A program made the translations under genes and the position numbers. Shown one piece after another: positions 6,511 through 10,642 of a stretch of DNA of 10,642 bases. A model generated the notes under the pieces. It saw only the letters and a list, made by a program, of their open reading frames with translations. It searched no databases and had not been told where the DNA came from. Each line of letters opens with the position of its first letter. The stretch's first letter is position 1. Source of the DNA: an uncultured Ideonella sp. (GTDB lineage: Bacteria; Pseudomonadota; Gammaproteobacteria; Burkholderiales; Burkholderiaceae); contig CAMLGG010000183.1 of the NCBI GenBank assembly GCA_946479475.1, forward strand, positions 1-10,642, given 5' to 3'.

Positions 6511-7713
6511 ATGGCTTCGAGCACGCAACATCGGCTCCCCGTCCTGGTGGCGGGCGGCGGCATCGGTGGCATCGCCGCGGCGCTCGCCCTCGTGCGGCAG
6601 GGCTTCGACGTGAAGGTGCTGGAACAGGCAGCACAGCTCGGAGAGATCGGCGCCGGCATCCAGCTCGGGCCCAATGCCTTCGCGGCCTTCGATGCGCTCG
6701 GTGTCGGGCCGCAGGCTCGCAGCCGCGCCGTCTACACCGACGAGATGGTGATGCACGACGCGCTCGACGAGTCGCTGGTCGGCCGCATCCCGACGGGCGA
6801 GGCCTTCCGCCAGCGCTTCGGCAACCCGTACGCCGTCATCCACCGGGCCGACGTGCACGAATCGCTGCTCGAGGGGGCCCGGCGGACCGACCGGATCCAG
6901 GTCGCCACCGGCACCTGCGTCCAGCGCATCGAGCAGGACGAGGCCGGCGTGACGGTCATCGACACGCAGGGCCGATCCCATCGCGGCGTGGCACTCGTCG
7001 GTGCCGACGGCGTCAAGTCGGCGGTGCGGCGGCAGTACGTCGGCGACGACGCCCGGGTGTCCGGCCATGTGGTCTACCGCGCGGTGGTCGACCGCCGCGA
7101 CTTCCCCGCGGACCTGCAGTGGAACGCCGCCAGCATCTGGGTCGGGCCGAACTGCCACCTCGTGCACTACCCGCTGCGCGGCGGCGAGCAATACAACGTC
7201 GTCGTGACCTTCCACAGCCGCGAGAAGGAGGAGTGGAGCGTGCGCGAGGGCAGCCGCGAGGAGGTGCAGAGCTACTTCGAAGGCATCTGCGCCAAGGCCC
7301 GCCAGCTCATCGACCTGCCCAGGGACTGGAAGCGCTGGGCCACCGCCGATCGCGAGCCCATCGGGCAATGGACCTTCGGCCGCGCGACGCTGCTGGGCGA
7401 CGCCGCCCATCCGACGCTGCAATACCTCGCGCAGGGTGCCTGCATGGCCCTGGAGGATGCGGTGACCTTGGGCGAAGCTCTGCGCGCGCACGGCAACGAC
7501 ATCGACCGGGCCTTCGCGCGCTACGAGCGCTCGCGCATCGCCCGCACCGCGAGGGTCGTGCTCTCCGCCCGCGAGATGGGCCGCATCTTCCACGCCAAGG
7601 GCGTCGAGCGCCTGGTGCGCAACGACCTCTGGAAGGGCCGCACTCCCGAGCGCTTCTACGACGCGATGGAGTGGCTCTACGGCTGGACGGCCGAGACCTG
7701 CCTGGCCGATTGA
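6511..7713 (+). CDS. 3-Hydroxybenzoate 6-hydroxylase (FAD monooxygenase)
   Basis: The enzyme would use NADH and O2 to hydroxylate 3-hydroxybenzoate para to its hydroxyl, giving gentisate. It is a 400-residue single-component flavoprotein of the p-hydroxybenzoate hydroxylase class: FAD-binding G15-GGIGG-20, the DG motif GADGVKSAVRR (164-174), and the second FAD motif LLGDAAHPTLQYLAQGACMALEDA (294-317). His216, Tyr220 and Gln304 fall at a constant +3 offset from His213, Tyr217 and Gln301, recalled as active-site residues of the Rhodococcus jostii 3-hydroxybenzoate 6-hydroxylase, which favours this activity over salicylate 1-hydroxylase. The next gene being gentisate dioxygenase supports it strongly. 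ATG 6511 has AGGAG at 6498-6502; the frame is open upstream but starts there lack support. Similar enzymes are named NagX, MhbM or XlnD; I leave the symbol blank. A salicylate 5-hydroxylating role is less likely. Confidence 0.9.
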   Translation: MASSTQHRLPVLVAGGGIGGIAAALALVRQGFDVKVLEQAAQLGEIGAGIQLGPNAFAAFDALGVGPQARSRAVYTDEMVMHDALDESLVGRIPTGEAFRQRFGNPYAVIHRADVHESLLEGARRTDRIQVATGTCVQRIEQDEAGVTVIDTQGRSHRGVALVGADGVKSAVRRQYVGDDARVSGHVVYRAVVDRRDFPADLQWNAASIWVGPNCHLVHYPLRGGEQYNVVVTFHSREKEEWSVREGSREEVQSYFEGICAKARQLIDLPRDWKRWATADREPIGQWTFGRATLLGDAAHPTLQYLAQGACMALEDAVTLGEALRAHGNDIDRAFARYERSRIARTARVVLSAREMGRIFHAKGVERLVRNDLWKGRTPERFYDAMEWLYGWTAETCLAD

Positions 7714-7735
7714 ACTTTCCGCGAAGGAGCGCTCC

Positions 7736-8776
7736 ATGACCACGACCCTCGGCCGCCTGGAAGACCTGCCGCCCGACTACCTGCAGGCCCTGGCCCGGCA
7801 GAACCTGGTCCCGCTGTGGCCCAGCCTTCGCGCCGTGCTGCCGCCCGACAAGCCGCGACCGGCCACCCGTGCCATGCACTGGTCCTACGAGGGCCTGCGG
7901 CCGCTGCTGCTCAAGGCCGGCGAGCTGACGCCGATCGAGAAGGCCGAGCGGCGCGTGCTGGTGCTGGCCAACCCCGGCCATGGCCTGGACCGCATGCAGG
8001 CCAGCGCCGCGATCTACCTCGGCATGCAGCTGCTGCTGCCTGGCGAGTGGGCGCCGGCCCATCGCCACACGCCGAACGCGGTGCGCATGGTGGTCGAAGG
8101 CGAGGGCGCCTACACGACGGTGGATGGCCGCAAGTGCCCGATGCGCCGCGGCGACCTCATCCTCACGCCCACCGGCCTCTGGCACGAGCATGGCCACGAT
8201 GGCGAGCAGCCGGTGATCTGGCTCGATGTGCTGGACTTGCCGCTGGTGCATTACCTCGAGGCTTCGTACCACGTGGATGGGCCCCGGCAGGCCTTGCGTG
8301 ACTCCACCTCCGTGCCGGAAGCCCGGGCGGGACTGCGTCCCACGCCGATGTTCGAGCGCGCCAGTTCGGGCGGCTACCCGCTGTTGCGCTACCCCTGGGA
8401 GGAGGCGCGGTCGGCGCTGCTGGCCCAGGCCGATGCCGAGCCGCGGCGCGAAGCCATCCAGCTCGCCTACGTGCATCCCGAGACCGGGGAGCCGGCCCAG
8501 AACATCCTCGGCTTCTCGGCCCTCATGCTGCGACCGGGGCAGGCCTTGCGGCTGTCGGCGCGGTCGCCGGCGCAGGTCTTTCACCTGATCGAGGGCGCCG
8601 TCGAGGTCCGGATCGACGACCAGCGATTCGCCCTCGCCGAGGCCGACACCTGCTGCGCCCCTGGCTACACGGCCGTGCAGCTGGTCAATCGCTCATCGAG
8701 CGCGCCGGCTTTCGTGTTCATCGCCGACGAATCGCCCCTGCATCACAAGCTCGGTCTCTACGAAGACCGAGGCTGA
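7736..8776 (+). CDS. Gentisate 1,2-dioxygenase
   Basis: This Fe(II) bicupin dioxygenase opens the gentisate ring between the carboxyl- and hydroxyl-bearing carbons to give maleylpyruvate. The 346-residue length is normal. The N-terminal cupin (about 95-170) holds the metal site: His109 and His111 in PAHRHTPNAVR and His150 in PTGLWHEHGHD, at a +5 offset from His104, His106 and His145 recalled for the E. coli O157 enzyme. The C-terminal cupin (about 262-335, SARSPAQVFHLIEGAVEVRI) lacks an HxH pair, as is usual when only the first cupin binds iron. It starts 22 nt after the hydroxylase stop behind AAGGAG (7724-7729), so the two are almost surely co-transcribed. Family names include NagI, MhbD, XlnE, GdoA and SdgD. 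A 1-hydroxy-2-naphthoate or salicylate dioxygenase is possible by fold, but the hydroxylase next door favours gentisate. Confidence 0.92.
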   Translation: MTTTLGRLEDLPPDYLQALARQNLVPLWPSLRAVLPPDKPRPATRAMHWSYEGLRPLLLKAGELTPIEKAERRVLVLANPGHGLDRMQASAAIYLGMQLLLPGEWAPAHRHTPNAVRMVVEGEGAYTTVDGRKCPMRRGDLILTPTGLWHEHGHDGEQPVIWLDVLDLPLVHYLEASYHVDGPRQALRDSTSVPEARAGLRPTPMFERASSGGYPLLRYPWEEARSALLAQADAEPRREAIQLAYVHPETGEPAQNILGFSALMLRPGQALRLSARSPAQVFHLIEGAVEVRIDDQRFALAEADTCCAPGYTAVQLVNRSSSAPAFVFIADESPLHHKLGLYEDRG

Positions 8777-8809
8777 ACCCTTGCCACATCACCTGCTGGA
8801 GCACAGTCC

Positions 8810-9517
8810 TTGAGCGACGCCACCTACCTCTGGGCCCCGCCGCCCGTCCCATCGCTGCCGGTGCGGCGCCTCGCGGCACGCGTGCCGGTGAACCGCCTGT
8901 TCTTCGTCGGCCGCAACTACCACGCGCATGCCGCCGAGATGGGCAGGCCGGTCGACAAGGCCAGCGAGCGGCCGTTCTACTTCACCAAGTCGCCGTCGAC
9001 GCTGGTCGAATCCGGCGCGACCATCGGCTACCCGAGCGAGACAGCGAGCTTCCACCACGAGATGGAGCTGGTGCTGGTCATCGGCGCGCCGGGCTTTCGG
9101 GTGAGCGAGGCGCAGGCCGATCGCCTGGTCTACGGCTACGCGTGCGGGCTCGACATGACCAGGCGCGACCTGCAACTCGCCGCGCGCGACAAGGGCCGGC
9201 CCTGGGACACGGGCAAGGACGTCGAGCAGTCCTCGGTCGTGTCGGAGATCGTCCCGATGCCCGGCGTGGTGCTCGACAGCGGCGCGCTGTCGATGAGCGT
9301 CAATGGCCAGGTGCGCCAGCAGTCGGACGTCTCGCGGCTGATCTGGAACATCCGCGAGCTGATCGCGGATCTCTCGCGCCTCTACCACCTGCAGCCCGGC
9401 GACCTGGTTTTCACCGGCACGCCCGAAGGCGTGGGGCCGGTGCTGCCGGGCGATCGCATCGATGGCCACATCGAAGGCGTCGGCGAGATCCGACTGCAGA
9501 TCGCCAACGCGGTCTGA
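8810..9517 (+). CDS. Fumarylpyruvate hydrolase, FAH family (TTG start)
   Basis: A 235-residue FAH-fold hydrolase that would cleave fumarylpyruvate to fumarate and pyruvate, the last step of the gentisate route. The fold is shown by RLFFVGRNYHAHAAEMG (29-45, with a His40/Glu43 pair of the type used as catalytic dyad), the metal ligands Glu84 and Glu86 in HHEMELVLVIG and Asp115 in GLDMTRRDLQ, and the C-terminal GDLVFTGTPEGVGP (197-210). The start is taken as TTG 8810: CTGGAG at 8796-8801 lies 8 nt upstream, the resulting length matches NagK/MhbH-type enzymes, and no ATG occurs before the conserved GRNY block. The gap to the dioxygenase is 33 nt, so this is the same operon. If no isomerase exists in the genome, it might hydrolyse maleylpyruvate directly. 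Other FAH enzymes (e.g. 2-keto-acid hydratases) share the fold, so the exact substrate rests on context. Confidence 0.9.
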   Translation: MSDATYLWAPPPVPSLPVRRLAARVPVNRLFFVGRNYHAHAAEMGRPVDKASERPFYFTKSPSTLVESGATIGYPSETASFHHEMELVLVIGAPGFRVSEAQADRLVYGYACGLDMTRRDLQLAARDKGRPWDTGKDVEQSSVVSEIVPMPGVVLDSGALSMSVNGQVRQQSDVSRLIWNIRELIADLSRLYHLQPGDLVFTGTPEGVGPVLPGDRIDGHIEGVGEIRLQIANAV

Positions 9518-9553
9518 GCGGCCATCGCTGAACCAAGACGGAGACAAGACTTC

Positions 9554-10522
9554 ATGAATCGCTCATCCATCGCACTGGTCGTGGCGCTGCTCGCGCCGGT
9601 GGCGCACGCCGCCGGCGACGCCTTCCCCAACAAGCCGGTGACGCTCGTCACGGCCTTTGCGCCGGGCAGCGGGCCGGACGCCGTGCTGCGCCTCGTCGCC
9701 GAGAAGCTCGGCCGTCGCTGGGACCAGCGGGTGCTGGTCGAGAACCGGCCGGGCGGCGGCGGCTTCATCGCCATCGACGCGACCAGACGAGCGCCGGCCG
9801 ACGGCTACACCCTGCTCGAACTCGACAGCGAGCACCTGGCGGCGCTGCCGCACCTGTACAAGGCCCGCGGCTTCGAGACGCTGAAGACCTTCGAGCCCGT
9901 GGCCGCGCTGTTCCGCACGCCGTTCCTGGTGGCGGTGGCCGCCGACTCCAGGTTCAAGAGCATGGGCGACCTGCTGGCAGCCGCCAAGGCCAAGCCCGAC
10001 AAGCTGAGCTTCGGCTCCTGGGGCGTGGGAAGTCCCGGCCACCTGGGCGGCGAGCAGGTCGAGATGCTGACCGGTGCCACGATGCAGCACGTGCCTTATC
10101 GGGAGGTCTCGCAACTGTTCACCTCGGTCGGGGCCGGCGACGTGGACTGGAGCTTCGGCTCCATCCCGTCGAGCCAGGGCGCGTACAAGGCCGGCAAGCT
10201 GCGCTACCTGGCCGTGGCCGCGCCCAGGCGTCTGGCGCAGATGCCGGAGGTGCCCACGGTGGGCGAGGCGGGCGGCCCTGCGGGCCTGGAGGTCAACTCC
10301 TTCGTCGTGCTGGTGGCGCCGCGGGGACTGCCCTCGGCGGTGCGTGCGCGCATCAATGCGGACGTGCAGCAGGCGCTCGCGGAGCCGGACGTCAAGGCAC
10401 GATTCGACACCTTCGCCTTCGAGAACATAGGCTGGTCGCCCGAAGAGATCGAGCGGCAGGCAGCGGCCAAGTCGAAGACCTATGCCGAGCTGGTGAAGCG
10501 CAAGAACATCAGCCTGGAGTAG
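9554..10522 (+). CDS. Bug-family TTT periplasmic solute receptor
   Basis: A 322-residue tripartite tricarboxylate transporter receptor of the Bug family, the periplasmic binding proteins greatly expanded in Burkholderiales. Residues 1-19 look like a signal peptide (basic start, hydrophobic IALVVALLAPV, cleavage after AHA). Family features follow: PNKPVTLVTAFAPGSGPDAVLRLVAEKL (25-52), VENRPGGGGFIAIDATRRAPADGYTLL (63-89), YREVSQLFTSVGAGDVDWSFGS around 182-203, GKLRYLAVAAPRRLAQMPEVPTVGEAG (214-240) and APRGLP (255-260). It lies 36 nt after the hydrolase with GGAG at 9540-9543, so it is probably the fourth gene of the operon. Its ligand is unknown; by position an aromatic acid such as 3-hydroxybenzoate or gentisate is likely. 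No TctA/TctB membrane partners are in the window. Confidence 0.93.
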   Translation: MNRSSIALVVALLAPVAHAAGDAFPNKPVTLVTAFAPGSGPDAVLRLVAEKLGRRWDQRVLVENRPGGGGFIAIDATRRAPADGYTLLELDSEHLAALPHLYKARGFETLKTFEPVAALFRTPFLVAVAADSRFKSMGDLLAAAKAKPDKLSFGSWGVGSPGHLGGEQVEMLTGATMQHVPYREVSQLFTSVGAGDVDWSFGSIPSSQGAYKAGKLRYLAVAAPRRLAQMPEVPTVGEAGGPAGLEVNSFVVLVAPRGLPSAVRARINADVQQALAEPDVKARFDTFAFENIGWSPEEIERQAAAKSKTYAELVKRKNISLE

Positions 10523-10531
10523 CGATGCACC

Positions 10532-10552
10532 GAGGCCGGCTCAGCCGGCCTT
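10532..10552. terminator. Hairpin after the catabolic operon
   Basis: GGCCGGC-TCA-GCCGGCC is a perfect 7-bp stem with a 3-nt loop (10534-10550). An A-T and a G-T pair extend it to 10532-10552. It begins 10 nt after the Bug receptor stop. Only two T residues follow directly, so it is a weak intrinsic terminator at best, but placement strongly suggests transcript-end function. Confidence 0.5.
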
Positions 10553-10555
10553 CAA

Positions 10556-10571
10556 TCCCCCTCAAGGGGGA
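10556..10571. terminator. Second hairpin, TCCCCC-TCAA-GGGGGA
   Basis: A 6-bp stem with a TCAA loop at 10556-10571, immediately after the first hairpin. It lies between the catabolic operon and a probable minus-strand gene end, so it may serve as terminator for either strand. The C5-TCAA-G5 wording is reminiscent of hairpins scattered between genes in Comamonadaceae; this is an impression, not a search result. Confidence 0.4.
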
Positions 10572-10600
10572 AGCCACACCACTCTCGCGTTACTTCCAGC

Positions 10601-10642
10601 TTACATCTGCCTCCCATAATCCACGACTTCGGCGGTTAGGCC
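10601..10642 (-). CDS. Possible C-terminal end of an unidentified gene
   Basis: On the minus strand, from the right edge, 13 codons read GLTAEVVDYGRQM followed by TAA at 10601-10603. The residues look protein-like and the convergent hairpins just before it fit the end of a gene, but 13 codons cannot prove coding. I do not recognise the family. Confidence 0.3.
   Translation of the reverse strand, partial: GLTAEVVDYGRQM

Noticed and set aside
6511..7713. Salicylate 1-hydroxylase (NahG-like) as the identity of the flavoprotein
   Set aside because: The LGDAAHPTLQYLAQG wording with Gln304 and the His216/Tyr220 pair fits 3-hydroxybenzoate 6-hydroxylases better, and a gentisate dioxygenase rather than a catechol dioxygenase follows.
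5500..7743. A 747-codon open frame on the minus strand spanning lysR and beyond
   Set aside because: Only 5500-6399 is the LysR gene; the rest is antisense to the hydroxylase, has no family signature, and arises because high GC at third positions suppresses stop codons in the opposite frame.

Overview
The window is about 70% GC by eye, densely coded, and carries gene sets typical of Burkholderiales, most likely Comamonadaceae (Variovorax/Ramlibacter-like). The reasons are a thiC-thiO-thiS-thiG-thiD/E thiamine operon with a ThiD-ThiE fusion, a Bug-type (tripartite tricarboxylate transporter, TTT) periplasmic receptor, a NahR/NagR/DntR-like LysR regulator, and short GC-rich intergenic hairpins. 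The taxonomic call is inference from gene content, not a database result.

Region 1 (1-4676, + strand) is the thiamin biosynthesis operon. It holds the 3' part of thiC (pyrimidine synthase), thiO (FAD amino-acid oxidase supplying dehydroglycine), thiS (sulfur carrier ending in Gly-Gly), thiG (thiazole synthase) and a 521-residue ThiD-ThiE fusion (HMP/HMP-P kinase plus thiamin-phosphate synthase). The genes are 4 nt apart or overlap at ATGA, so translation is probably coupled. The thiC start and any TPP riboswitch lie upstream of the window. ThiF, which adenylates ThiS, is not encoded here.

Region 2 (4677-4879) is a non-coding convergent junction with several GC-rich hairpins. It is followed on the minus strand by a small two-helix membrane protein of the 'low-affinity iron permease' family (4880-5422).

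Region 3 (5500-10522) is a gentisate-pathway catabolic cluster. A minus-strand LysR regulator (5500-6399) is divergent from a plus-strand operon encoding 3-hydroxybenzoate 6-hydroxylase (6511-7713), gentisate 1,2-dioxygenase (7736-8776), a fumarylpyruvate hydrolase-type FAH-fold enzyme (8810-9517) and a Bug-family solute receptor (9554-10522). Together they would turn 3-hydroxybenzoate into gentisate, ring-cleave it to maleylpyruvate, and hydrolyse the isomerised product to fumarate and pyruvate. Maleylpyruvate isomerase is absent from the window. The 111-bp divergent promoter region holds a perfect ATTGC-N5-GCAAT dyad of LysR T-N11-A type, an adjacent TTGA-N6-TCAA dyad, and a plausible lysR promoter overlapping both.

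Region 4 (10523-10642) has two compact hairpins and what may be the last 13 codons of a minus-strand gene.

I did not find a convincing new biological system. The window is a housekeeping vitamin operon next to a recognisable aromatic-acid catabolic operon. The points most worth checking are regulatory and architectural: the divergent operator, a possibly leaderless lysR, the missing isomerase, the orphan Bug receptor, and the thiS Gly-Gly codons acting as the thiG ribosome binding site.
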